Assembly (NCBI GenBank): GCA_002869885.2
Contig: NEWR02000018.1
Coordinates: forward strand, 78,313-142,312
From: Nitrospira sp. CG24C
Lineage (GTDB): Bacteria > Nitrospirota > Nitrospiria > Nitrospirales > Nitrospiraceae
Direction: 5' to 3'
DNA: 64,000 nucleotides
The translations under genes were made by a program, and so were the position numbers. Of the stretch, positions 55,816-63,909 are shown piece after piece. Each line of letters starts with the position of its first letter. Position 1 is the stretch's first letter. Under the pieces are notes generated by a model. It made no database searches, was not told where the DNA came from, and worked only from the letters and a program-made list of their open reading frames with translations.

Positions 55816-56217
55816 ATGTTCATGTTCCGTCCAGCCTGCGACTTTAAAATTGATCGTGCAGACAAAATTGTCCCCATCATAGAAATTTACTTTGATCTTC
55901 TTCTTGCCATAGGTCTTGGCCAGAAATGCGTCCGGGTCATCGACCAATTCCTGATACCCTCCCGCCGGATATTCGCCGAGGTCGTGGAAGACCACGATCA
56001 TGCCCACTTTGACTTCTTGAAGAATCTTGGCCCAACATCGGGGATAGACCTCCCAGAACTTGGCCTCGATCAGCTCCTTCGTCGGCTCCAGGCGATCCTC
56101 ACCCGGTTTCATAGGCTGTGCAAACTTCGCCAGCCGTCGGACATAGGGATACTGATGTCCCGTAAACAGCTTGTGCAGCCAAGGCGGCACTGTCGGTCTC
56201 TCTGCTGAATTCGTCAT
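55810..56217 (-). CDS. Hypothetical cytoplasmic protein
   Basis: 135 residues, Trp/Tyr-rich, without signal peptide or membrane helix: WLHKLFTGHQYPYVRRLAKF, then FWEVYPRCWAKILQEVKVGMIVVFHDLG, and a beta end KKKIKVNFYDGDNFVCTINFKVAGW. No family recognised. It lies between mdh and the NorD-like gene on the same strand, both close by, so it may be co-transcribed. Confidence 0.7.
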   Translation of the reverse strand: MTNSAERPTVPPWLHKLFTGHQYPYVRRLAKFAQPMKPGEDRLEPTKELIEAKFWEVYPRCWAKILQEVKVGMIVVFHDLGEYPAGGYQELVDDPDAFLAKTYGKKKIKVNFYDGDNFVCTINFKVAGWTEHEHA

Positions 56218-56221
56218 CGAT

Positions 56222-56265
56222 TCTTCACGCCCCTTACGCCTTACCCCTCACCCCTTACCTCTTCT
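56222..56265. repeat. 7-bp-period CCTTACG/CCTCACC tract
   Basis: TTCACGCCCCTTACGCCTTA and then CCCCTCACCCCTTACC repeat a C(T)TACG/TCACC word every seven bases in the 46-bp gap between two minus-strand genes. Confidence 0.5.
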
Positions 56266-59200
56266 ACGTCGTTAGTCTTTGATAGATTCGCGGTAATCGC
56301 TTCGGCAAGGCTTCGAGATGATCGATGACCGCGAACTGCACGTCGCCGTACATTCTCCGGACATAGCCATCGGCCTCCCGATCGATCGTGACACAAAACG
56401 GATGCACCCCCCGCTGACGCGCCTCTCGCAACGCAACCTTGGTGTCTTCCAGCGAATACTCGTCTTTATAGCCATCGTCGAGTGGACGCCCGTCGCTGAT
56501 GAGAACGAGCAGCCGCGTCCGCGCTTCTTGCGCCAACAATTTGGCAGTGGCATGCCGAATGGCAGCCCCATCACGGTTTTGCTGCATAGGAGCCAGTCCA
56601 CCCAACCGCTGCGCTTCTTTCCCACCCAACCGATCGTCAAAATCCTTGATCACCAGAAAATCCACCTGCCCCCGACCCTGGCCCGAATAACCGTAGAGCG
56701 CATATTGATCTCCAACCGCTTGAAGCGCTTCACACAAGAGCACCAGCCCCTCCTTCTCCAGATCGATCACGCGGCGGCCGCTATCCAACTGGCGGCTGGT
56801 TGATCCACTCACGTCGACCAAAAACGCGGCTGCGACATCCCGTTCTTTTCTCTCCCGCCTGATGTAGATCCGGTCCGATAGATCTGCCCCCGCCGCCCGT
56901 TCCGCGCACATACGAACTGCCGCATCCACATCGAGATCGTCGCCCTCGGCTTGGCCCGGCACACGCCGCAACCCCGGCGGCCGCAGACTTTCAAAAAATC
57001 TGCGAAGGGCCGAAACCTCACTTCCGTGCGCGCTCAAGGTGGCGCCCACAATGTCACCGCTCCCCTCCTCTGCAGCACGCTCGACGACGCGACACCAGTT
57101 GAGGCGATAGTCCTCAATCCTCTGGTCCCATTCCGGATAGCGCACCGTACAATCGCCTGGCCCGGCATAATCGGCCAGCGCCGGCTGCTCGACCTTCAAG
57201 GCCAAGAGTTCTTCCACATGAGAGGGCAACTGCCGCCCCCCGGCAAGCCTGTCCCCCTCTGTTTCCGTGCGCGTGCCCCCTTGATTCTTTTGACCCTGCG
57301 CTGACGACTCCTGTGCTCCACCTGCGGCGCTCGCCATTCGTTCGATATCTTCTGATTGTTTCTGATCGTCCGATGCTTGTCCGCCCCGATCATGCTGACG
57401 AATGAACTCAGGATTCATCGCCCCACGATAGGCCCAATTGGTAACAGGGCGATAGTCCTCCCCCGTCTGTTCGGATGCGGAGGGGCCAACTCCCAGCTCT
57501 TCCGACGTGTCATCTGTCTGATCGGCTCGGATCATCGCCCCCTTCTGCGCCAGCAGTTCTTCGAGCCGAAGGTAAATATCATGGGCGAGACGCACGGCCT
57601 CTTCCGCCGTTGCCGTTGGAGCTAGAATTGTCTGGCACATCGGCCAGAGGATGGCGATCTCGCCCTTGATAGATTCATGAATCGCGACAGGCTGCGACGC
57701 GGCGGTCGACAACTGAAGCAGTTGATCGATCACGAGCTCTTTGACGGTCAGCCCATGTGTCAGCGACCGGGTCGTGACTGCCTCCTGAGCGAATTGCTGC
57801 AGATCCCGTTGAAGTCCCGGATATTCCCGCTGGAGCAGAAACTCCACCCGCGCATCCTCGATAAGCATCCACAAGTCCTGGATCAGTCCCGAATGGGGAT
57901 AGAGACGAAACAGCGAGGCCAAGTTGTCCGGCACAGCCTGTTTCGCAGAGCCATACTTCTGCCGCACCGCCATGATCAGGTCCGCGAGCGGCTCAAGGGT
58001 CAGCCGGTAGGTTCCAAACTCTACATGCCCCGCTTCATGCGCCGCCATCACCAGATACAAGCGCGTATTCTCCTCAGCCGTAGGGTAGCGGCGGAGCAGC
58101 GCCGGCAGCGAGATGGTTCGCCCATCCTGGCTTACCATAGCCCGAGGAGATGTCTCCTGATTCAGCGAATCGGGAAGCGCCTGGATCGTCAGATCCGTTC
58201 CGCAGAGTCCCTGCACGAAAAGTTTCACGGTACGAGCCACCTGGCGAAGGGGCACGCCGCTTAAGGCCGCTTCCACCGACGTCAGCGCCTTCTGCGACTC
58301 CAGGGCAAAGTAAGCCCTGGCTCCTTCGGCACTGTAGGCCAAGACTTCCATCCCGGCTGTGAACCAGGCCTCGAAGCGAGCCGTGGCTCCGGCAGATTCG
58401 CCGATCACGCTCAGCAATTCTGGCGCGCGCCGTAAATAAGCCAGCGCTGTCTCTGCGTCACGTTCTGCCAGCAGAGCCCCATACTGCAATAATTTTAACC
58501 GCCACCCCTCATTCGGCACGGCACGCAACAGGCGCGGCGACTCCGATAACCAGGCAATGCCAGACCCAGGGTCACGTTCTGCCAGCAACGCCCCGACCAT
58601 GACGACCTTGGCCCTCACAGACTGGTCTTCGAGATCGCCAAGGATGAGCGGGCTGGTGCGGAGAAATTCGATGGTCCCGAAATAATCTGTCCTGCCAAAA
58701 CTATTCTGCGAAATGAGCTTGAGTCCGAACGTCGCCCAGGCTCTGGCCTCTTGGATAGGCAACACCCGCGCGACCGCGGGAATCTGGCGGATGTACTCCA
58801 GCGCGACGACAAAATCGACCTGCGTCAGTTCAAACCCGATTTCTAACCAAGCCCCTAGCTGATCCGGCGGGATGACCGTCACGACCTCCGGTGAGACACG
58901 GAGAAATTCCAGCGCGACATTCGCATCCTGCTCGGCCAGTTCCAGGGCGGTTTTCAACACCAATGACCGGGCCGATGGTGACTCGATCAGACCCAGAACC
59001 AGCGGGCTCTCCTTGAAATATTTCAGTCCGATTGCACCGGACGATTCGGCCAACGCAATCCCCAGATCCAGCCAGGCCACGGCATCACTGAGCCGACCCC
59101 GCTGTTGCAAGCCGGGAAACGATTCAATTGCGGCACAAGCGACCTTCGGCGAAACCTCCGTCAATTCATCGAGCAACAGTAAGACACCTTCCACCTGATT

Positions 59201-59311
59201 CGGCTTCGCAGTGGACTCGACAAGACAGGCCACCAGATGCTGTCCTGTAGCCGGTCCCAGCTCCTCAGCCAACTTGGCAGTCAATTGCTTATGAGTATCC
59301 GACAGCTCCAT
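56264..59311 (-). CDS. NorD-like VWA-domain protein with N-terminal helical repeats
   Basis: 1015 residues. The first ~350 consist of repeated units of about 33 residues with the theme (V)ALEFLRVSPEVV / ALAYLRRAPELLSV, alpha-helical and HEAT/TPR-like. A middle part has HEAGHVEFGTYRL (HExxH-like). The C terminal ~220 residues form a von Willebrand A domain with MIDAS DVSGSTS, then later T and D positions (LISDGRPLDDGY). This is the NorD/CbxO layout, which works with an MoxR/NorQ AAA+ ATPase to activate enzymes by metal or cofactor loading. No MoxR gene lies in this window, so the partner is unknown. Confidence 0.8.
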   Translation of the reverse strand: MELSDTHKQLTAKLAEELGPATGQHLVACLVESTAKPNQVEGVLLLLDELTEVSPKVACAAIESFPGLQQRGRLSDAVAWLDLGIALAESSGAIGLKYFKESPLVLGLIESPSARSLVLKTALELAEQDANVALEFLRVSPEVVTVIPPDQLGAWLEIGFELTQVDFVVALEYIRQIPAVARVLPIQEARAWATFGLKLISQNSFGRTDYFGTIEFLRTSPLILGDLEDQSVRAKVVMVGALLAERDPGSGIAWLSESPRLLRAVPNEGWRLKLLQYGALLAERDAETALAYLRRAPELLSVIGESAGATARFEAWFTAGMEVLAYSAEGARAYFALESQKALTSVEAALSGVPLRQVARTVKLFVQGLCGTDLTIQALPDSLNQETSPRAMVSQDGRTISLPALLRRYPTAEENTRLYLVMAAHEAGHVEFGTYRLTLEPLADLIMAVRQKYGSAKQAVPDNLASLFRLYPHSGLIQDLWMLIEDARVEFLLQREYPGLQRDLQQFAQEAVTTRSLTHGLTVKELVIDQLLQLSTAASQPVAIHESIKGEIAILWPMCQTILAPTATAEEAVRLAHDIYLRLEELLAQKGAMIRADQTDDTSEELGVGPSASEQTGEDYRPVTNWAYRGAMNPEFIRQHDRGGQASDDQKQSEDIERMASAAGGAQESSAQGQKNQGGTRTETEGDRLAGGRQLPSHVEELLALKVEQPALADYAGPGDCTVRYPEWDQRIEDYRLNWCRVVERAAEEGSGDIVGATLSAHGSEVSALRRFFESLRPPGLRRVPGQAEGDDLDVDAAVRMCAERAAGADLSDRIYIRRERKERDVAAAFLVDVSGSTSRQLDSGRRVIDLEKEGLVLLCEALQAVGDQYALYGYSGQGRGQVDFLVIKDFDDRLGGKEAQRLGGLAPMQQNRDGAAIRHATAKLLAQEARTRLLVLISDGRPLDDGYKDEYSLEDTKVALREARQRGVHPFCVTIDREADGYVRRMYGDVQFAVIDHLEALPKRLPRIYQRLTT

Positions 59312-59455
59312 TCGCGATCCAATCCTACGGGATTTTCGTGAAGTGTTGGGAAGTGCTCGATTGTAAAGGACGCCCTAGCGCTTGTAAACTATGACTCTGG
59401 GGCACGGGGCTTTCTTCTAACCCCTCGCTCAGTGCCTTTTGCCAAAGGAGTTGCG

Positions 59456-59896
59456 ATGGCCGAGCCCAAGCAAGAGAGTCTCGATAAAATGTGGAAGTAT
59501 GTGAAGGGCTTTGCGGAGAAGAGCGGGACTGCTATGCATCCCATGCCCGCAGTCACCGAAGCGGTGGTCAAGGGCCTCGCAATGCACATGGACGAGCTGG
59601 GCAAACCCCTCTGCCCCTGCAATTTCTATAAGGATAAAGCGGCAGAAGCCAAACTCCGCCGCTGGATGTGCGCCTGCGACGAGATGCAGATCTATAAATA
59701 CTGCCACTGCCTGTTATTTGTGAGAGAAGACGGCCTGCCGATCACGGAATATCTGCCGGAAGGCCACGAAGGCAGGGAAGTCTACGGCATCGTCACCGAT
59801 CCAACACCCGACAAAGGCCGCGCCCTTAAACACAAGGCTGCTGCCACACCGATCGCTTCGGGCGACACATCGGAATCGCCCTCACCCACTTCCTAA
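59456..59896 (+). CDS. Ferredoxin-thioredoxin reductase catalytic subunit-like protein
   Basis: 146 residues from MAEPKQESLDKMWKYVKGF. The cysteine frame is CPC (53-55), X16, CAC (72-74), X8, CHC (83-85): the exact spacing of plant and bacterial FTR beta chains, with one Pro-to-Ala change in the middle motif. All six Cys are conserved for the [4Fe-4S] cluster and the redox disulfide. The variable FTR subunit is not nearby. It may reduce thioredoxin with ferredoxin electrons. The C-terminal ~40 residues are variable. Confidence 0.9.
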   Translation: MAEPKQESLDKMWKYVKGFAEKSGTAMHPMPAVTEAVVKGLAMHMDELGKPLCPCNFYKDKAAEAKLRRWMCACDEMQIYKYCHCLLFVREDGLPITEYLPEGHEGREVYGIVTDPTPDKGRALKHKAAATPIASGDTSESPSPTS

Positions 59897-59901
59897 CGGC
59901 C

Positions 59902-60534
59902 ATGCCATTGCGCAACCGACCTCTGTGCGCCGCAGTCCTCCTACTCCTGTTTGGAATCCTCTGGTCTAATGCGGTGCAGGCCGCCGAGCCTGGCAATGCG
60001 TCTCCCGCCAAGACACCTCAACCGCCAGTCTTTAACGAAAAGGACTTATTCGCCTACAAACAAAAAGGACGAAGCACTCTAGCCGGACAAGCCTTTCTTG
60101 CATCTCCCTCCGGGAAAGCCATCACCCAAGCCGGCGCGCCGGTCCATCTCATCCCCATCACTCCCTACACCCGTTATTGGTTCGACCACAATGTCAGAAC
60201 CACATCCTGTTCAGCGACAGAACCCCCAACCTCCCCTGAAACTGCCTCACCTCCACGCACTCCAACCGATTGCCCCCAGGAAGCACTGACCAGGCTTCAG
60301 ACGGAAAAGCGATTGGCCCCCTATCTCCGTACCACCAGAGCCAACCCCACCGGACATTTTTGGTTCACCAAAATCCCCTCCGGCCGCTACTACATCATCA
60401 GCCTGATCGATGAGGGAGCAGGGCCTCGCCAAGAAGAACGCCTAATAGGGCTAGCCTGGCTGGCGATCGAACTAGACGCAGGCGAAAAACTCACAAACCT
60501 AGTAGTGACCGACTGCAAAACCAGCCTTTGCTGA
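59902..60534 (+). CDS. Exported protein with carboxypeptidase-regulatory-like segment
   Basis: 210 residues, close behind the FTR gene. Signal peptide NRPLCAAVLLLLFGILWSNAVQAAE with an AxA site. The mature part (GQAFLASPSGKAITQAGAPVHLIPITPYT, then TGHFWFTKIPSGRYYIISLI) matches the beta-sandwich carboxypeptidase-regulatory fold often found in surface proteins. A Thr/Pro-rich region with CSATEPPTSP and TDC lies in the middle. Probably envelope-localised; function unknown. Confidence 0.68.
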   Translation: MPLRNRPLCAAVLLLLFGILWSNAVQAAEPGNASPAKTPQPPVFNEKDLFAYKQKGRSTLAGQAFLASPSGKAITQAGAPVHLIPITPYTRYWFDHNVRTTSCSATEPPTSPETASPPRTPTDCPQEALTRLQTEKRLAPYLRTTRANPTGHFWFTKIPSGRYYIISLIDEGAGPRQEERLIGLAWLAIELDAGEKLTNLVVTDCKTSLC

Positions 60535-60793
60535 ACCTGCCTTCTAAAAAAAACCTCTCTTTGAATCGAAGGGAGTGCGAGCCGATTTCCTGAGTGATTT
60601 GAATTATCCTGTCGCCTATCAAAAATAGATCTTTAGGTACGTTGTTTTTGCTCGCTTTCCTGCTTTGCCCATCTATAATTACTTAGCCGACCATCAAATA
60701 GTGCGTAGTACGTCCTCAATAATCACCTGGTTTCCAGGCAGAAATGCCACTTATGCCAAAGGTATACACGCCCTCTTTGAGGGCCTCATCAGT
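60535..60793. other. Intergenic region, AT-rich
   Basis: Relatively AT-rich with an A-run (CTAAAAAAAACC) soon after the preceding stop. Possible promoter for the lipoprotein at 60794, but no clear -35/-10 pair. No other feature seen. Confidence 0.4.
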
Positions 60794-61399
60794 ATGAATA
60801 TTTTAGTTTTGTTATGCGCCGCATTATTAATTAGTGGCTGCTCAGCGATATGGCAGGCAGGTGTCTACGACTCGGATACAAACGGCTGGACTTTTGAGGC
60901 GCCCAAAGCGGGGTTGGATTTCGAAGGTAGATATACTTACAGATGCGGCGATGAAGAAATTTCAGTATGGTCCACCGTTGCAAAGGTACGATTGGTTGCG
61001 ATGGGGCCGCCTATAATACCAATGTTTCCTTTCCTGTTTTGGATGGATCTCGCTTCAACAGGTCAAGTAAGCCCCGATGGTAAACCTATCATCGACAACA
61101 GACTTACTGTTCGTATGGCAATTAAATCAGCCAATACTACTCAAGATTTGGCGAAGCCTGATGTGTCAGTTGTACTTCCTGCCACTGGGCAGCATCTTGC
61201 GTTTGAAAACCGTACGGATGAAATATCCGAGTCAACCGGTAAAATCACAAAGCGAACCATTCGACTCATCTACCCAGTCGAGATGAAGACTACAGACCGT
61301 TACTCGGTGGAATTTAGAAATATTCTCAAAAGTTGTGGCGTTCCGTCATTGGAGTTCTCTAAGCGTATACAGACACGGTATCGGCCATTGGGAGGATAA
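60794..61399 (+). CDS. Hypothetical lipoprotein, AT-richer than surroundings
   Basis: 201 residues from MNILVLLCAALLISGC: a short signal with the lipidated Cys at 16. The mature part has beta-like segments (YTYRCGDEEISVWSTVAKVRL, LTVRMAIKSANTTQD, RYSVEFRNILKSCG) without a known family. The base composition is lower in GC than the neighbouring genes, and it lies next to an IS30 copy, so it may have been acquired. Start at 60794 is preferred over the frame from 60665. Confidence 0.65.
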   Translation: MNILVLLCAALLISGCSAIWQAGVYDSDTNGWTFEAPKAGLDFEGRYTYRCGDEEISVWSTVAKVRLVAMGPPIIPMFPFLFWMDLASTGQVSPDGKPIIDNRLTVRMAIKSANTTQDLAKPDVSVVLPATGQHLAFENRTDEISESTGKITKRTIRLIYPVEMKTTDRYSVEFRNILKSCGVPSLEFSKRIQTRYRPLGG

Positions 61400-61630
61400 C
61401 AAGCGCTTCTCGTACAACCCCGAGGACTACGCCTCATGCGGGGAGGGAAACGTTTAGACCATCCCTAAGCTACCGATCCCAGTGAAACGCATCACAATAG
61501 TGCTCATATTGTGTTCAAGCCCACCTCACTTTAGCTCATTCCAGCCAAAGTTCGCGTTTCGCTCAATCCTTGCCTAGAGTGGGTCTGAGTAGGCTGGAGG
61601 AGGGTTGCGGAAACGGTTTCTCTCCGGGCT
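61400..61630. other. Intergenic region beside IS element
   Basis: No gene seen. This 230-bp gap ends at the left inverted repeat of the IS30 element. No target duplication of the element could be made out at its edges. Confidence 0.4.
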
Positions 61631-62676
61631 CAAGATTCTAGTGCAACACCCGTATCCTGGTCGAACCAGGCACCAAGGAGTTGCACATGGCCCACTATCA
61701 ACGATTGAGTCTCATGGAGCGCGAAGAATTGAGTCGCATGTTGGCGACCGGCCATAGTCTCCGAGCGGTGGCTCAGGCGATACAGCGAGCCCCGCGCACC
61801 CTGTCGCGTGAACTCCCCGCCATCGGACGTCGCCGGCCACCTATCGCGCGGTACCCGCCCACCAACGGGCGCAGCGTCGAGCTCATCAGCCACGCAAACC
61901 ACGCACGCTCGTTGTCCACACGCGCGTGCGTGCCGCCGTCTTGCATCTGCTCGCGCACCGCTGGTCTCCCGAACAGATTGCGCACGGCTTGCCGCAGCGG
62001 TATCCTGACGACCCGACGATGCGCATCTCGCATGAAGCCATCTATACCTATCTGTATGTGCTGCCCAGCGGCGCCTTGAAGCGGGAACTCGCCCGGTATC
62101 TCCGCCGCCGCCATCGCTTTCGTCGGCTGCATAAGGTCCGTCTGTCGTCGCGGCCCATTCAGGATCTGGTCAGCATTGATGCGCGACCACCCGAGGTGGC
62201 GGACCGTACGGTGCCGGGGCATTGGGAGGGTGACTTGCTCGTGGGCCATGCCAATGCGTCCGCGCTCGGGACCCTGGTGGAGCGGACCACACGGTTTACC
62301 GTGCTGGTGCCCCTCAAGGCGAAGGATGCGGCCACGGTGCGTCGGGCCTTCGTACGCGAACTGCGGACGCTGCCGGCTCAGCTGCGTCGCTCCCTCACGT
62401 ACGATCAAGGACCCGAAATGCGGGAGCATCGGCTCTTCACCAAGCAGACCAAAATGCGGGTCTATTTTGCGCACCCCCATTCGCCCTGGGAGCGGGGCAC
62501 GAATGAGAACACGAATGGGCTGCTGCGCCAGTTCTTTCCCAAGGGGACACGGTTCACGCAGGTGTCGCGCGCGGAGATCAAGCGAGTGCAGCTGCTGCTC
62601 AATGATCGGCCCCGGAAAATTTTGGATTGGCATAGCCCCGCGCATGCGTTTCACCATCTGTTGCACTAGGATCTTG
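61631..62676 (+). mobile_element. IS30-family insertion sequence
   Basis: Inverted repeats CAAGATTCTAGTGCAACA (61631-61648) and TGTTGCACTAGGATCTTG (62659-62676) match except one base. The 1046-bp length, the single transposase gene and the stop codon located within the right repeat are typical of IS30. The transposase is split by one frame change (next entry). Confidence 0.85.
61687..62669 (+). pseudogene. IS30-family transposase, frameshifted
   Basis: Frame 1 reads MAHYQRLSLMEREELSRML ... TLSREL from 61687, the HTH end of IS30 transposases. After the C-run at 61815-61818 the correct frame moves by one: RHRTSPATYRAVPAHQRAQ, then HTRVRAAVLHLLAHRWSPEQIA and the DDE core. That core has HWEGDLLVG (D), TYDQGPEM (D), SPWERGTNENTNGLLRQFFP (E), all intact. 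Loss of one C in the homopolymer would explain it. IS30 is not known to use frameshifting, so this is probably a real inactivation or a sequencing error. Confidence 0.85.
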
Positions 62677-62796
62677 AATGCACCCAGCAACCATTATTCG
62701 CCAGAACTCACAGCCATTATTTCAAGTAATGGTTCCCGGCACCTTTTAATTCCCTTGCTGTCAATGCTCCCTCCAAGCTTGCTCGCTTCCTATCTA
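62677..62796. other. Intergenic region right of IS30
   Basis: Short stretch without gene or clear repeat; leads into the hairpin-rich area. Contains ACCTTTTAATTCCCTT but no promoter was evident. Confidence 0.4.
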
Positions 62797-62891
62797 GGGA
62801 TGGGGGCTGATTGATCTTCCACTGCGCGCGTCCAACGAGGCCTTCTGAGGCCGCGCGTTGCGCGAGCACAGAAGATCATCAGGCTCCATCC
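62797..62891. repeat. GCG-core hairpin repeat, intact copy
   Basis: Arms GGGATGGGGGCTGATTGATC and GATCATCAGGCTCCATCC flank the core CTTCCACTGCGCGCGTCCAACG...GCGCGTTGCGCGAGCACAGAA. Same subtype as the split copy at 45490. Immediately followed by half a copy (next entry). Confidence 0.8.
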
Positions 62892-62894
62892 TCT

Positions 62895-62932
62895 CCTCTG
62901 TTCCGCGAGCACAGAGGTCCCCCCTCCGTCAC
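62895..62932. repeat. GCG-core hairpin repeat, half copy
   Basis: TGTTCCGCGAGCACAGAGGT and CCCCCCTCCGTC equal the right half of the copy at 63786; the left half is missing. Confidence 0.6.
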
Positions 62933-63021
62933 GCCCCTCCACTACTGCCACACCGACTGTTCATTTCAGCCGTCTTTTTCTTCTTTTCTCAACTCGTGGC
63001 GGGGTAGCGGAATGGGCGGAT

Positions 63022-63088
63022 CAGCTTCTACTGCGCGCATCGAACGAGCACATTCCTATCGTGCGCGTTCTGCGAGCAAGGAAGCTGG
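63022..63088. repeat. GCG-core hairpin repeat
   Basis: CAGCTTC and GAAGCTG arms around the core CTGCGCGCATCGAACGAGCA...GTGCGCGTTCTGCGAGCAAG. The outer arms differ from the other copies but match each other. Confidence 0.75.
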
Positions 63089-63151
63089 CTGGCTCACGCG
63101 CCTGCATCGCACAGCCATCTTTCCAATTCTTATTTCTTTCACATTCCCAGG

Positions 63152-63246
63152 CTGGCAGGGAGGAGCAGCCCTCGACTGCGCGCGTCGAACGAGGGCCTTC
63201 CGAGGCCGCGCGTTCCGCGAGCAAGGAGGGCGCTCCTCACTGCCAG
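63152..63246. repeat. GCG-core hairpin repeat overlapping a gene 3' end
   Basis: CTGGCAGGGAGGAGCAGCCC on the left pairs with GGGCGCTCCTCACTGCCAG on the right (bulges excepted), core in between. The right arm contains the stop codon and last two codons of the lipoprotein gene at 63237. Confidence 0.8.
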
Positions 63247-63680
63247 CCACTCACCTCATACCCCTTCTCACTCAAACACCTCGTCACCGCATCGGCGTAA
63301 GCAGGGTCCGGATCGAGCGGCCTGTAGGCGCCGCCCACTGAGCCGATGATGACTCCGAGCGCACCACCGACCGCCGCCCCAATCGTCACACCTGGCAACC
63401 CACCGATAATCCCGCTCGATGCTCCTATTGCGGCTCCACTAATCAGACCCAGCCCGGCTCCAGTCGCCATATTGCCACTTCGGCCTCCGGTGCCAGGCTT
63501 CAACCCGGCTGCCTCGGCCTTCTGCTGACAAATAATCACTTCAAGCTTCGCCATCTCCCGCCCCTGCAGCTGAAACTTCGCATTCGACTTCAACAACGGC
63601 CCCTGTCCCGAACAGGCCACAAGACTCAAGACAGCCACAGCCAGAACAATTTGATAGACGGGTCTAGAAATCTTCTTCAT
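63237..63680 (-). CDS. Glycine-zipper lipoprotein, tandem paralogue
   Basis: 147 residues. Signal MKKISRPVYQIVLAVAVLSLVACSG with lipobox LVAC. Then a Lys/Gln-rich part and a glycine-zipper segment (GAGLGLISGAAIGASSGIIGG, GVTIGAAVGGALGVIIGSVGG), as in YMGG/Rcn-like and other small outer-membrane lipoproteins that can insert into membranes. The C terminus DAVTRCLSEKGYEVSGWQ is shared with the partial gene at 63892. The gene ends inside a hairpin repeat. Function unknown. Confidence 0.78.
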   Translation of the reverse strand: MKKISRPVYQIVLAVAVLSLVACSGQGPLLKSNAKFQLQGREMAKLEVIICQQKAEAAGLKPGTGGRSGNMATGAGLGLISGAAIGASSGIIGGLPGVTIGAAVGGALGVIIGSVGGAYRPLDPDPAYADAVTRCLSEKGYEVSGWQ

Positions 63681-63785
63681 CGCCCCCCTCCAGTCACAGG
63701 AGGCAAATCTCCTCCTATCGTGGGATGGCTCGGTTGGGCTTCACTGCGCGCCCATTTTTCACTCACCCATCTCTTCCCCCACCTC

Positions 63786-63909
63786 GTAACGGGATGGACG
63801 GGGGTGACCTCAAGTGCGCGCGTCGAACGAGGGCCTTCCCAGGCCGCGCGTTCCGCGAGCACAGAGGTCCCCCCTCCGTCCCGCCCCATCTTTATTGCCA
63901 TCCCGTCAC
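63786..63909. repeat. GCG-core hairpin repeat overlapping a gene 3' end
   Basis: GTAACGGGATGG and GGACGGGGGTGACCTC on the left match GAGGTCCCCCCTCCGTCC and CCATCCCGTCAC on the right. The right arm includes the stop codon and codons for Thr-Gly-Trp-Gln of the gene at 63892. Thus part of the coding end has an inverted copy on the far side of the core. Confidence 0.8.

Noticed and set aside
61773..62690. 305-residue minus-strand frame
   Set aside because: Antisense to the IS30 transposase; the plus-strand frames contain the complete DDE motifs.
62811..63341. 176-residue plus-strand frame
   Set aside because: It consists of translated hairpin repeats (RARSASKE-type words recur) and overlaps the lipoprotein gene on the other strand.
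62797..63909. Integron-type attC sites or a cassette array
   Set aside because: The hairpins overlap gene ends as attC sites do, but no RYYYAAC/GTTRRRY core pair is present at the stem base, and the constant part is central instead of terminal. No integron integrase was seen.
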